The notes under the pieces: model-generated
Seen by the model: the letters and a program-made list of their open reading frames with translations, nothing else
Database searches by the model: none
Told to the model about the DNA's origin: nothing
Made by a program: the position numbers and the translations under genes
Assembly (NCBI GenBank): GCA_018053185.1
Contig: JAGPLX010000005.1
Span: 1-64,000 of the forward strand
Source of the DNA: Syntrophobacteraceae bacterium
Lineage (GTDB): Bacteria > Desulfobacterota > Syntrophobacteria > Syntrophobacterales > Syntrophobacteraceae
Length of the DNA: 64,000 nucleotides
Reading direction: 5' to 3'
Shown here: positions 28,353 through 37,802 of the stretch, one piece after another
Position numbering within the stretch: the first letter of the stretch is position 1
Layout of the letters: each line of letters opens with the position of its first letter

Positions 28353-28392
28353 GACCCCCGGAGCAGGAGACAAGCCCCCTTCCCTTTTGATA

Positions 28393-28638
28393 TCATTCCA
28401 GTATTTCAAGAACTGCACGCTTGCGCAGCTTGGTTGCCGCCGCGTTGAGGATGGTCCGCAACGCATGGGCATTTCGACCTTCCTTGCCGATGATTTTTCC
28501 CAGGTCATCCTTTGCCGCCTGGAGCTCGATCACCGAAATCTGGTGGCCAACGATTTCCTTCACCACGATCTCGTCCGGATATTCCGCCAACGCCTTTGCA
28601 ATCACCTCGACGAGCTTCCGCACTCCGTCATCGTTCAT
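28393..28638 (-). CDS. khpA: KH-domain RNA-binding protein KhpA
   Basis: The 81-residue product is a single KH domain (YlqC/KhpA family). The signature [15 protein letters not shown] carries the RNA-binding GxxG loop. KhpA pairs with KhpB/Jag in several bacteria and binds many RNAs. In most genomes it lies between rpsP and rimM; here it is detached from them. The ATG at 28638 follows GAGAGG; an upstream in-frame start adds 18 residues that look unrelated. Confidence 0.93.
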   Translation of the reverse strand: MNDDGVRKLVEVIAKALAEYPDEIVVKEIVGHQISVIELQAAKDDLGKIIGKEGRNAHALRTILNAAATKLRKRAVLEILE

Positions 28639-28895
28639 AGCCCCTCTCTGCCCTGTAGCAATCCTTGGTTCAACCATGGTGAGACTCCACAAACAGCTTT
28701 TCTTTTCCTATTCCCTTGGCTAACCTGTGGCTAACCTGCAAACGTGGAGAGATATTCTATTCAACTTGAAGACAACTTGCAACAGGTTGGCGGCAATTGA
28801 AGAGCACCATCCCTGACGATTTTCCCGGCAAAAGCCGTGGGCCCCTTGCCTGAACGTCGGGAGGGCCCGAACTGGATCGGAGAAGGTGAGGAGCC

Positions 28896-29690
28896 ATGAG
28901 ATTCGAATCCAGGGAGGTAGTTCCGGAGTCGGTCGCGGCATGGTTCCAGAACATGCCGGAGCCGGTTTCGGAAAACCTTTCCCGATACCAAAGGAAGATT
29001 ACCGATTACTTGCTTGAGATATGCCGTCTCGACGGACTCCGGAGCTTGCCCGGAACCGGATCTCTTCCCTGGATGGTCATGAAATACTATCAGAAGGCTG
29101 TGAACCTGTACGATGAGGCGATTTACTTCTTCCTGGGGTCTCTTCGACGCTCGGGGATGAGTGTCCAATGCCGGGAAGGCTGTTCCCTTTGCTGTTACCA
29201 GATGCCAACGGGCCTGACATCCATGGAACTGGTCTACCTGTACCACGGCATGCACCAAACCGGAAGTCCCTCCCGCCTTCTCCGGCGATGCCTGGAGGCG
29301 GAAGAGGTGTTGTGCGATATCTATGGGCAGATCCGCACGGGATCCTTCCTCGAACCGGAAAATGTGGACCCTCGAACCGTCCTTCTCACCCAATACCATC
29401 AGAAGCAGCGGCCTTGTCCATTCCTGCAGGAGGATCGCTGTCTGGTTTACCCATATCGCCCCTTTGCCTGCCGCATGCACTTCAGCTTGTCTCCCCGGTA
29501 CCTGTGTCACCCGTCCCGACTTGGCAATTCCGGAGCCATCCAGTTCAACATGGAACTCGGGCAATCCGTTCTGGATGCACTGGACAAGCTCCAGTGCCGT
29601 ATGCGACTCGATACTTCGGACGTTCTGGTGTGCGGCATACTGGAACTGGCGGTGAACGTGTTGCGTTTCGAACCTCTGACCTGGTCGTGA
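28896..29690 (+). CDS. YkgJ-family cysteine-cluster protein
   Basis: The 264-residue product belongs to the YkgJ (zinc- or iron-chelating, CxxxCxxCC) family. It has CREGCSLCCYQMP near residue 92 and CPFLQEDRCLVYPYRPFACR near residue 170, together giving the eight-cysteine pattern expected for a bound metal or cluster. The N-terminal 90 residues are helical and not typical of the short members. A GAGGAG ribosome-binding site precedes the ATG. Biochemical function in this family is largely unknown. Confidence 0.8.
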   Translation: MRFESREVVPESVAAWFQNMPEPVSENLSRYQRKITDYLLEICRLDGLRSLPGTGSLPWMVMKYYQKAVNLYDEAIYFFLGSLRRSGMSVQCREGCSLCCYQMPTGLTSMELVYLYHGMHQTGSPSRLLRRCLEAEEVLCDIYGQIRTGSFLEPENVDPRTVLLTQYHQKQRPCPFLQEDRCLVYPYRPFACRMHFSLSPRYLCHPSRLGNSGAIQFNMELGQSVLDALDKLQCRMRLDTSDVLVCGILELAVNVLRFEPLTWS

Positions 29691-30245
29691 ACAGGAGGCG
29701 AAAAAGAGTGTCCCATGACTTTCGGGTTGTCCGGCCGGATCGAGCAATTGCCGTGAATGGAAATGGTTTCCGTGGACCTTCTCCCACCAGGGCTGAATGA
29801 GAACACGGCGGATCGGGATCCCATCGAAAAACTCCCCTGGAGCACTCTGTCCAGGGAAAAATGAATGTACAGGTCCAATCCTATCGTGTTATTTTTCAGG
29901 AACGACGGACATGGTAACTCCAGGCTTTTGGGGGTGAAACCGCCAACGGCCAAGATCTGAAGGTCACGGAACCGGACCCGAGGGCACCCCTCAAATCCGG
30001 AGCTGCTGGGCACACGATCCTTATCATGATTACCCGAAAAGGGGGAGGTACCTCTCAGAATATCGAGCGTTTCCTGGTCGCCTGAATTCTTGGAAGGCGG
30101 ATGGAGCAGGATGTCGGTACCGAATCGATGAACAGGTCCCGAGGGGCGTGTTCCCGCCCCATGTCGATCCAGGGCTTTTCCCTTTGGCTCTCATCCCGGG
30201 GGGTCTGCAGACAAAAAAATCGGAGATTCTTTATAGGGCCTATCC
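29691..30245. other. 555-base intergenic region, no gene seen
   Basis: No frame resembles a protein and no tRNA or known riboswitch was recognised. The far end, just before the FtsB-like gene, has an AT-rich TTTATAGG that may be a -10 element. Confidence 0.35.
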
Positions 30246-30605
30246 ATGAGATGGAACCGTCACCTGCAAATCAGGACGAGGGACGACGACCGGTCGTTTT
30301 TGAGCGGTAAGCAGGTCCTTTTGTGCCTTTCGGGGATCCTCCTGGCACTTAATCTTGTTCTCTTATATGGAATTCTCTTCTCTTCCCGGGGAATCCCAGG
30401 GTTTCACCAGCAATATCAGCAGATTGCCGCCATGGAATCCAAAATTTTGCACTTGAGGAGCGAAAATCAGAGATTATTCCAAAAGATCCAGAGCCTCAAG
30501 TCAGATCCTCAGGCCCAGGAACGCTTGATTCGAGATCAGTTGGGGTGGGTGAAACCCAACGAGATCATGGTGGAATTCCCCTCCTCCGGGAAAGACCAGC
30601 GCTGA
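30246..30605 (+). CDS. FtsB/DivIC-like septum formation initiator
   Basis: The 119-residue product has a short basic N-terminus, one membrane helix (about residues 24-46, VLLCLSGILLALNLVLLYGILF) and a coiled coil (about 55-90, QQIAAMESKILHLRSENQRLFQKI). It ends in the conserved family segment ERLIRDQLGWVKPNEIMV. FtsB bridges FtsL and FtsQ at the division site. The assignment rests on topology and the C-terminal motif. Confidence 0.8.
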   Translation: MRWNRHLQIRTRDDDRSFLSGKQVLLCLSGILLALNLVLLYGILFSSRGIPGFHQQYQQIAAMESKILHLRSENQRLFQKIQSLKSDPQAQERLIRDQLGWVKPNEIMVEFPSSGKDQR

Positions 30606-30701
30606 CGCATCGAGTGTTTCCCACGATTCCTTTTGCCGTGTTCCCCAAGTGCCCCTCCTCCCCACGGAGATGATGGGCGGGAACATTTGTCCAGAAAACC
30701 C

Positions 30702-30807
30702 TTGACGCTCAAAAAACCAATATGTTAGCAAGAGTCCTTTACAGAACAAGGCTCCTTGCTCCACCCCGGCATTGGGGGGGGCTATCAACCCACAAGGAGG
30801 ATTTGGA
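30702..30807 (+). promoter_or_regulatory. Leader and candidate promoter of the rpsF operon
   Basis: A TTGACG (30702-30707) with a poor -10 about 17 bases later could start the operon. The leader then holds two small hairpins: CAAG (30747-30750) with CTTG (30755-30758), and CCCC (30764-30767) with GGGG (from 30774). A strong AAGGAGG precedes rpsF. The position fits an S6:S18 autoregulatory leader, but the conserved core was not proven. Confidence 0.35.
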
Positions 30808-31248
30808 ATGCGAAAGTACGAGACTTTTTTCATTGTCGACCCTGATCTGCCCGACGAAGTCAATTCCGCCATCGACGAAAAACTCCAATCCATTATCCAA
30901 TCCAATGGTGGTTCCGTCCTGTCCTATGTCCCCTGGGGGAAAAGGAAACTTGCTTACCCTATCAAGAAGCGTACCCGGGGACATTATGTTCTCATGGAAT
31001 ACGCCGGTGGATCCAGCCTTGTGGCTGAACTCGAAAGAAACCTTCGGTTGGATGAACGAATCATCAAGTTCCTTACCGTGAAGCTGGACCACAGATTCGA
31101 CGCGGCTGGGACGGAGACTTCCGAGGCTTCCGCCCAAGAGGTTCTCGGGGAGGAGGATGAACAACCTTCTGCGTGGAAGCCGGCAGAGGAGGATATCGCT
31201 CAAAGTCTGGAAGATGTGGAAGAAGAGGCTCCGGAAGAACAGGAATAG
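30808..31248 (+). CDS. rpsF: 30S ribosomal protein S6
   Basis: S6 binds S18 and 16S rRNA in the 30S platform. The 146-residue product begins [17 protein letters not shown] and contains [22 protein letters not shown] and the [16 protein letters not shown] strand. Beyond residue 100 it has a long acidic Glu-rich tail, as in several Desulfobacterota. The ATG at 30808 follows AAGGAGG. It starts the rpsF-rpsR-DUF2232-rplI-dnaB string. Confidence 0.96.
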   Translation: MRKYETFFIVDPDLPDEVNSAIDEKLQSIIQSNGGSVLSYVPWGKRKLAYPIKKRTRGHYVLMEYAGGSSLVAELERNLRLDERIIKFLTVKLDHRFDAAGTETSEASAQEVLGEEDEQPSAWKPAEEDIAQSLEDVEEEAPEEQE

Positions 31249-31292
31249 GGCCCTTGGAAGTTGGGATTTCCCAGCTGAAATGGAGACAGTAC

Positions 31293-31538
31293 ATGGCGAT
31301 TCGACCGAAAAGACGAACATTTCACCGGCGGAAGGTGTGCCGGTTTTGCATGGATAGCGAACTCAAGATCGATTATAAGGATTCCAAGACCTTGCGCTAC
31401 TTTGTGACCGAACGTGGCAAGATTGTCCCGAGAAGGATATCGGGCAACTGCGCCAAGCACCAGAGAGAATTGACTTTGGCCATCAAGAGGGCGCGACAGA
31501 TCGCTCTGCTTCCCTATACGACGATTCATACCATTTGA
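31293..31538 (+). CDS. rpsR: 30S ribosomal protein S18
   Basis: The 81-residue product shows [37 protein letters not shown] and [11 protein letters not shown], all typical of S18. The C-x-x-C pair (CRFC) and a later Cys-x-x-His (CAKH) indicate a zinc-binding form of the protein. It is 44 bases downstream of rpsF. Confidence 0.96.
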   Translation: MAIRPKRRTFHRRKVCRFCMDSELKIDYKDSKTLRYFVTERGKIVPRRISGNCAKHQRELTLAIKRARQIALLPYTTIHTI

Positions 31539-31688
31539 CGAGAGTGCCTGGTTGCGTTTTCTTCTCGGCTGACCCTCGCGAATGGGCATGCGGTTACACC
31601 CCTCGAGGACGAAAATCCATGCCTCTTCCGGCAAAAGGGGTGTCGGGGTGTTTCTTGCCTGTTCGTGATGCTGTCACGGTAAAGTGGA

Positions 31689-32663
31689 ATGGCTACTGAA
31701 AATGGGGCATCTCCGGGATTGGGAGGGCAGAGGGGGAAAGAGCTCTTCCTCGGGATTGGGGGCACGCTGGTCTTCTTTTTTTCAGCACTGCTCATCCCCA
31801 TGGTGGGGCTTTTTGCGGGGATATTTACCCCGCTTCCCACCTTGCTTTTTTTTTATCGATGGGGACCTCCATGGGGCTACGTCATCCCCGGGGGAGCAGC
31901 CTTACTTGGCATCCCGCTTCTGATGCTGCTGGACCTCGGATACGGTGCTCCCTATTTGTTGGAAATGCTGGTATTTGGCCTTTTTTTGGGATTCGGCATG
32001 AGACGCCACTGGTCGGTCGAGAGGGTGGTGGGAAGTGCCAGCGCTCTGGTTACCGTCATGGGGCTCCTGTTCCTGTGGATTTCACTGCAGGGGACCGAGG
32101 GAGGGTTTTTCAAGGCGATGGAGGACGATCTCCAGAGCTCCATTACGGCTACATTGCAGCAATACGGGGATCTTTCCCGGGATCAGAAGGCAGTGAGCAG
32201 TGCCATCCAGAAGGTGGTTCCCCTCATCGTTCGACTCTTCCCGGCTATAGCCGTTTCATCGGCCATTCTGATCTCCTGGATGAACCTTCTGGTGACACGA
32301 CGATATTGTCGAAACCACCGCGTTTTGTTGCCTCCCTGGCGGGAATGGTCCCACTGGAAGGCAAACGATCTGCTGGTTTGGGTGGTCATCGGAGCAGGCT
32401 TCTCCCAGCTGCTTCCGATGGGGATCTTTCGGTTGGTGGGGCTCAACGTGCTCTTGGTGGTGGGAACAATTTATTTGCTCCAGGGGTTTTCCATCATGGC
32501 CTTTTACTTTGATCGATGGAACCTGCCCAAGCCGCTCCGAGCTTTTTTGTACGCCCTGTTGCTCCTGCAACAGTATCTAGCCTTGGGAGCAGTTCTATTC
32601 GGCCTTTTTGATGTTTGGGTCGATTTTCGGCGCCTGTCCGGAAAGCCGGCCGAGCCCACATAA
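31689..32663 (+). CDS. DUF2232 (YybS-like) membrane protein
   Basis: The 324-residue protein has about eight membrane helices, beginning with ELFLGIGGTLVFFFSALLIPMVGLFAG. A soluble loop around residues 130-180 is followed by helices near the C-terminus. It matches the DUF2232 family, whose members commonly lie between rpsR and rplI as here. The function is unknown; a link to the ribosomal neighbours is only positional. Confidence 0.85.
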   Translation: MATENGASPGLGGQRGKELFLGIGGTLVFFFSALLIPMVGLFAGIFTPLPTLLFFYRWGPPWGYVIPGGAALLGIPLLMLLDLGYGAPYLLEMLVFGLFLGFGMRRHWSVERVVGSASALVTVMGLLFLWISLQGTEGGFFKAMEDDLQSSITATLQQYGDLSRDQKAVSSAIQKVVPLIVRLFPAIAVSSAILISWMNLLVTRRYCRNHRVLLPPWREWSHWKANDLLVWVVIGAGFSQLLPMGIFRLVGLNVLLVVGTIYLLQGFSIMAFYFDRWNLPKPLRAFLYALLLLQQYLALGAVLFGLFDVWVDFRRLSGKPAEPT

Positions 32664-32801
32664 GCTCGATCCATCTCCCCGTACCACCTGGGATCTCGAT
32701 GATCTGCAGGGATGGATGTTTGGGAGAGGGGGAACATTGACCTTCCGGACGGCATGGCGCATCATAGCCGGAGCCTTTTGGAAGGATGGAAGGAGAAAAG
32801 C

Positions 32802-33248
32802 ATGGAAGTCATTTTGACCGAGAACATTGCGTCTCTCGGGGAAATCGGAGATGTAGTCCACGTGGCTCCCGGATACGCACGCAATTATTTGCTTCCCCGG
32901 AAGCTTGCCCTGGAGGCCACGGGGAAGAATGTCCGTGAGCTCGATCACAGGAAGCGGATGCTGGCCCGAAAACGGGAAAAGATCCGCCAGGAAATGATGT
33001 CTCTGGCCGAAAAGCTGAACCGGGTGAAGATCACCCTTCGGCGCAAGGTTTCGGAAGAAGACAAGCTATACGGTTCCGTGAGTCTTTCCGACATTTCGGG
33101 TGCTCTCCAGGAACAGGGGTTTGAACTTCCCCGCAAGAATATCCAGATGGAACATCCTATCAAGGAACTCGGAGAGTACTCGGTACCCGTTCGTGTGGAC
33201 GCCGGTATCACGGCCACCATCTCCGTTGTTGTGGAGAAGGAAGAATAG
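32802..33248 (+). CDS. rplI: 50S ribosomal protein L9
   Basis: The 148-residue product has the N-terminal L9 domain (MEVILTENIASLGEIGDVVHV, then GYARNYLLPRKLAL). A long connecting helix rich in Lys and Arg (about 42-75) follows, then a C-terminal domain with KLYGSVSLSDISGAL. The ATG at 32802 follows AAGGAG; the frame runs 30 codons further upstream without L9 similarity. Confidence 0.96.
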   Translation: MEVILTENIASLGEIGDVVHVAPGYARNYLLPRKLALEATGKNVRELDHRKRMLARKREKIRQEMMSLAEKLNRVKITLRRKVSEEDKLYGSVSLSDISGALQEQGFELPRKNIQMEHPIKELGEYSVPVRVDAGITATISVVVEKEE

Positions 33249-33253
33249 GGACC

Positions 33254-34594
33254 GTGGAAACCATCGCCGAAGAGCTCAAGAAGGTTCCCCCCCACCAGAT
33301 CGAGGCCGAGCAGTCTCTTTTGGGCGGAATCCTCATCGACAACGATGGGTTGTCTGCAGCCTTCGAGGTGCTCCGAGGCGATGAGTTCTATCGGGACAGC
33401 CATCGACTGATCTTCCGTGCCATCCAGGAGCTCTTCGACCGGAACCAGCCCATCGATCTCGTGACCTTGGCGGATCATCTCGGCGAGAAACAACAGCTCG
33501 AAGAGGTGGGCGGGACGTCCTATCTTGCTTCCCTTATCGAGGCAGTGCCCTCGGCGGCCAATGTCTCGGTCTACGCCCGTATCATCAATGAAAAGGCTCT
33601 CTTGCGTCGTCTGATCCAGGTATCGAACGAGATCATCTCTCACTGTTACGGGAGTGGGAAAAGTGTCGAGGAGATCCTGGACCAGGCCGAGTCGGCCATT
33701 TTTTCCGTCACCGAGAACCGGATCCGCAGCAGCTATTTTCTCATCAAGGATATTGTCAAGAAGAACATCGAGGCCATCGAACAGTTTCAGGAACACCGGG
33801 AAATGGTTTCGGGGGTTCCCTCCAATTTCAAGGACCTGGACAAACTCACAGCCGGATTCCAGCCATCCGACTTGATCATCATCGCGGGCCGTCCCAGCAT
33901 GGGGAAGACTGCTCTGGCCCTGAACATTGCAAGAAACGTCAGTCTGCAGAGCAAGATCCCCGTGGGGTTCTTTTCCCTGGAGATGAGCAAAGAGCAGTTG
34001 GCCATGCGGTTGCTGTGCATGGAAGGCATGGTCGATTCCCACAAGATCCGAACCGGGTTTCTCAGCAGACAAGAGTGCGCCAAGTTGCTCACGGCGGCGG
34101 GGGCTTACATGGATGTACCCCTTTTCATCGACGATACACCGGCCATCACCAGCCTCGAACTTCGGGCCAAGGCACGGCGCATGATGGCGGACAGGGGCCT
34201 CGGGATGATCGTGGTGGACTATCTTCAGTTGATGAGGAGTCGGGAAGGGGCCGAAAGAAGGGAACAGGAGATTTCCGAAATCTCACGATCCTTGAAAGCA
34301 CTGGCCAAGGAACTCAACATCCCGGTCATCGCCTTATCCCAGCTCAACCGGAAGGTAGAGGAACGGACCAACAAGAGGCCCATCTTGAGCGACCTGCGGG
34401 AGTCTGGAGCTATCGAACAGGATGCCGACGTCATTGCCTTCATCTACAGGGACGAGGTGTATAACGCGGACTCCCCGGACAAAAACATTGCAGAGATCAG
34501 CATCGGCAAGCAGCGCAATGGTCCCATCGGTACCGTAAAACTGCATTTCATCAATTCCTACACCCGTTTTGAAAATCTGGCCTACGGGATGTAG
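33254..34594 (+). CDS. dnaB: Replicative DNA helicase
   Basis: DnaB is the hexameric 5'-3' helicase of the replication fork. The 446-residue product has the N-terminal helical domain (PHQIEAEQSLLGGILIDN). The RecA-like domain has Walker A IIAGRPSMGKTALALN, GFFSLEMSKEQLAMRLLC, Walker B MIVVDYLQLM, and the C-terminal motif LSDLRESGAIEQDADVI. The start is a GTG at 33254, five bases after the rplI stop. No intein is present. Confidence 0.97.
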   Translation: METIAEELKKVPPHQIEAEQSLLGGILIDNDGLSAAFEVLRGDEFYRDSHRLIFRAIQELFDRNQPIDLVTLADHLGEKQQLEEVGGTSYLASLIEAVPSAANVSVYARIINEKALLRRLIQVSNEIISHCYGSGKSVEEILDQAESAIFSVTENRIRSSYFLIKDIVKKNIEAIEQFQEHREMVSGVPSNFKDLDKLTAGFQPSDLIIIAGRPSMGKTALALNIARNVSLQSKIPVGFFSLEMSKEQLAMRLLCMEGMVDSHKIRTGFLSRQECAKLLTAAGAYMDVPLFIDDTPAITSLELRAKARRMMADRGLGMIVVDYLQLMRSREGAERREQEISEISRSLKALAKELNIPVIALSQLNRKVEERTNKRPILSDLRESGAIEQDADVIAFIYRDEVYNADSPDKNIAEISIGKQRNGPIGTVKLHFINSYTRFENLAYGM

Positions 34595-34615
34595 GGATTC
34601 CCGGAAGAGTCATCC

Positions 34616-35941
34616 ATGGCGAAAACCGACCAGTACTGGGATGTGGTCGCTGAAACCATCCCACGCTTCCAACTCGATCAGTTGCAACTTCGGAAACTGA
34701 AACAGACTCTGAAAAGGGCGGTCTCTTCGGAATTTTATGGGATGAGACTGAGAGAGGCAGGAGTATCTCCCTCCGAACTTTCCACCATCGAGGATATCCG
34801 ACGCATCCCGTTCACTACCAAAACGGACTTGCGGAGTCAGTATCCCTTCGGGATGGTGTGCGTCCCCAAGGACCGGCTCGTACGCCTTCATGTGTCTTCG
34901 GGAACCACCGGACAGGCTACGGCGGTCCTCTATACCCGGGCCGACCTGGATCATTGGGCGAACCTCCTGGCTCGGTGCATGTACATGACCGGTGCCCGTC
35001 CCGGTCATACCTTTCAAAACCTGACCGGCTACGGCATGTTCACCGGGGGACTCGGTTTCCACTACGGGTCCGAGCGAATCGGGTTGCTGACCATCCCATC
35101 GGGGGCGGGAAACAGCAAACGGCAGATCCAGCTCATGCGGGATTTCGGGACCAACATCCTTCACATCATTCCTAGCTACGCCCTCCGCCTCATGGATGTC
35201 CTGGCCGAAATGGGGGTGGATCCCAAGACGGATCTTGAATTGAAGATCGCCTATCTTGGGGCGGAACCCTATTCGGAAGAAGTTCGACGGCGGGTGGAGG
35301 ACTTCTACGGCATAAAGATTTACAATAGTTATGGTCTTTCTGAGATGAACGGTCCCGGTGTCGCATTCGAATGTCCCTTTCAGTCAGGGATGCATGTCTG
35401 GGAAGACGCCTATGTGGTGGAAATCGTGGACCCGACTACCTTGGAACCGGTGGAGGAGGGGGCTTACGGAGAACTGGTCCTGACAAGTCTCGACCGGGAA
35501 GCCATGCCAATCCTTCGATACCGCACCGGGGATGTCACGCGGATCTTGCCGGGCGAATGCCCCTGCGGGCGGGTACATCACAGGCTGGACCGCATCCGGG
35601 GGCGATCGGACGACATGTTCATCATTAAGGGGGTGAACATCTTTCCCATCCAGGTGGAACATGTGCTCATGAATATTCCTGAAGTGAGAAACAACTATGT
35701 GATCGTATTGCGGCGGGAAAACGATATCGACGAGATGGTGGTCCGCGTTGAGGTGACCCAGGAGCTTTTCGTCGAGGACATGCGCCATTTGCACAGGGTT
35801 CGGGATACCATTGTCCGAGACCTGAGAAGCGAGCTCCTGATCACACCTGTTGTGGAACTCGTGGAACCCAACAGTCTTCCCAAAAACGAAGGAAAGGCCG
35901 TCAGGTTGTTGGACCAGCGCACGGTAAAGAAAGGAGGTTGA
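34616..35941 (+). CDS. paaK: Phenylacetate-CoA ligase family AMP-forming enzyme
   Basis: This 441-residue adenylate-forming enzyme is typical of PaaK. It has the P-loop LHVSSGTTGQATAVLYT, IAYLGAEPYSEEVRRRVED, YNSYGLSEMNGPG, LRYRTGDVTRILPGECPCGR and a C-terminal DDMFIIKGVNIFPIQVE block with the adenylation-domain Lys region. It activates an aryl acid such as phenylacetate with CoA and ATP. Anaerobes carry several paralogues, so the substrate is not certain. It is the gene before hflX on the same strand. Confidence 0.88.
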   Translation: MAKTDQYWDVVAETIPRFQLDQLQLRKLKQTLKRAVSSEFYGMRLREAGVSPSELSTIEDIRRIPFTTKTDLRSQYPFGMVCVPKDRLVRLHVSSGTTGQATAVLYTRADLDHWANLLARCMYMTGARPGHTFQNLTGYGMFTGGLGFHYGSERIGLLTIPSGAGNSKRQIQLMRDFGTNILHIIPSYALRLMDVLAEMGVDPKTDLELKIAYLGAEPYSEEVRRRVEDFYGIKIYNSYGLSEMNGPGVAFECPFQSGMHVWEDAYVVEIVDPTTLEPVEEGAYGELVLTSLDREAMPILRYRTGDVTRILPGECPCGRVHHRLDRIRGRSDDMFIIKGVNIFPIQVEHVLMNIPEVRNNYVIVLRRENDIDEMVVRVEVTQELFVEDMRHLHRVRDTIVRDLRSELLITPVVELVEPNSLPKNEGKAVRLLDQRTVKKGG

Positions 35942-36035
35942 GTCCATCAGAATTTTTGGTGACACTTCCGGTCTCAAGGCGACCCTTCGCCAGAGAATCG
36001 AAAAACTCTACCGACGCAATATTCCTGCTCAGTGT

Positions 36036-37649
36036 GTGATCTCTCCCGATGTTGCACGGGACATTGCCCGGCTCTCCTATGAGTGCGGTCGCCAAATCGG
36101 CCTTCTGGTATCCCGAAGCGGCGCCGTTGAAATGGTGTTGCTGGGCGGTCCCAAGTCCTTATACATCCCCGACCTGCCCAAAAGCCGCGGTGGCCGCTGG
36201 CATCTTCGAGGGCTCCGCCTGGTACACACCCATCTCGGGGAAGAGCCTCTCTCCCAGGATGATTTCATGGACCTGGTGTTCCTGAGATTGGACTGTGTAG
36301 CAGCCGTCCGAGTGGACCGCCAGGGAGGAGCGACACAGCTCGAGGTGGCCCATCTTCTCCCGGGCAACCGGCCACAGGAACCCGCGTGGCAGGTTCTACC
36401 TCTCCTTCCATGCCATGATCCGGACCTGGATGCCCGGCAACTGGTTCAGTCCCTGGAGGAAGAGCTGGAGAGAAACCGGATGGCTAGGGAGGCAACCCAT
36501 GCCCGGGACCGCGCCATTCTGGTGAGTGTGACCACGGCGGACAAAGAGACGGCCGGCGCCTCCATGACGGAACTCGAGGAGCTGGCACGGAGCGGAGGAA
36601 TCGCTGCAGCCGACACCATAATCCAGCGGCAGAGGGAGATCAATCCCAAGTACCTGATCGGAAAAGGAAAACTTAGTGAAATTGTGCTGAGGGCCCTCCA
36701 GTGTGGTGTGGATCTCCTCATCTTCGACCAAGAGCTCAATCCCTCTCAGGTGAAGGCCTTGACCGACACTACCGAGCTCCGGGTTATCGACCGCACTCAG
36801 CTCATCCTGGACATCTTCGCCCAAAGAGCTCACAGCCGGGAAGGCAAAATCCAGGTCGAGATGGCCCAGCTCAAGTATCTGCTTCCCCGCCTGGGGATGA
36901 AGGACGATGCATTGTCCAGGCTTACCGGTGGCATCGGGGCTCGAGGACCGGGGGAAACGACCCTCGAGATCAATCGGCGGAGGACCAAGGATCGCATCGC
37001 TCATCTGGAAACCGAGCTGGCCGCCGTCCGCAAAAGTCGGGGACAGCGCAGGGCCAGGCGAAATCGAAAGGATGTACCCGTCATCTCCATTGTGGGTTAC
37101 ACCAATGCCGGTAAATCTACATTGCTCAACACACTCACCCACAGCGGGGTGTTTGTGGAAGACAAGCTCTTTGCCACCCTGGACCCCGCCAGCCGCCGGC
37201 TGCGCTTCCCGCGTGACATCGAGGTCATCATCACGGACACGGTGGGGTTCATTCGGGACCTGCCCAAGGACCTGCTGGATGCCTTCGCAGCCACGTTGGA
37301 GGAATTGGAAGATGCGGATCTCCTTCTCCATGTGGTGGACGTGAGCAATCCCCAGTTCGAGGTCCAGATCCGTGCGGTGGAAAAGATCCTCATGGGCTTG
37401 AATCTTCAACGAAAGCCGACTCTTCTCGTTTTCAACAAGATGGACCGGGTGGAGCCGTCCTTTCTGGACCTGGTGTTGCAGCGGCACAGGGGTGTGGCCA
37501 TCTCGGCCCTCTCCACCAGGACGGTGGAGCCCCTGATCCTGGCTATGGAAGACAAGATCATGGCTCAGCTCTATGAGGGATTGTCACCGAGGATTCCAAT
37601 GGGAGGGGGCGAACCAAAGGAGGAATTCGGAGCATCGCGGATCGGGTAA
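36036..37649 (+). CDS. hflX: GTPase HflX
   Basis: HflX is a ribosome-associated GTPase that splits stalled 70S ribosomes. The product has the HflX N-terminal domain, then GGIGARGPGETTLEINRRR before the G domain. The GTPase motifs follow: GYTNAGKSTLLNTL (G1), DTVGFI (G3) and NKMD (G4). The first canonical start is the GTG at 36036 (537 residues). However, the 30 codons before it read IRIFGDTSGLKATLRQRIEK and RRNIP, which look like the usual HflX N-terminus, and no ATG, GTG or TTG exists there. An ATC at 35946 sits eight bases after a perfect AGGAGG (see findings). Confidence 0.94.
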   Translation: MISPDVARDIARLSYECGRQIGLLVSRSGAVEMVLLGGPKSLYIPDLPKSRGGRWHLRGLRLVHTHLGEEPLSQDDFMDLVFLRLDCVAAVRVDRQGGATQLEVAHLLPGNRPQEPAWQVLPLLPCHDPDLDARQLVQSLEEELERNRMAREATHARDRAILVSVTTADKETAGASMTELEELARSGGIAAADTIIQRQREINPKYLIGKGKLSEIVLRALQCGVDLLIFDQELNPSQVKALTDTTELRVIDRTQLILDIFAQRAHSREGKIQVEMAQLKYLLPRLGMKDDALSRLTGGIGARGPGETTLEINRRRTKDRIAHLETELAAVRKSRGQRRARRNRKDVPVISIVGYTNAGKSTLLNTLTHSGVFVEDKLFATLDPASRRLRFPRDIEVIITDTVGFIRDLPKDLLDAFAATLEELEDADLLLHVVDVSNPQFEVQIRAVEKILMGLNLQRKPTLLVFNKMDRVEPSFLDLVLQRHRGVAISALSTRTVEPLILAMEDKIMAQLYEGLSPRIPMGGGEPKEEFGASRIG

Positions 37650-37802
37650 GCGCGGCGATCCGCTCTGTTTCATTCCGTTTTACCAGGAAGCCGGGCAGAA
37701 AATCTCGGCCCTGCTGGTACGGGGGGTGTGCACCAGGACCAACCCAAACCAGCTCCCGGCTAATGCCAAAAAAATAGGTTTCCATCCGAAGGATTTCGGA
37801 TT

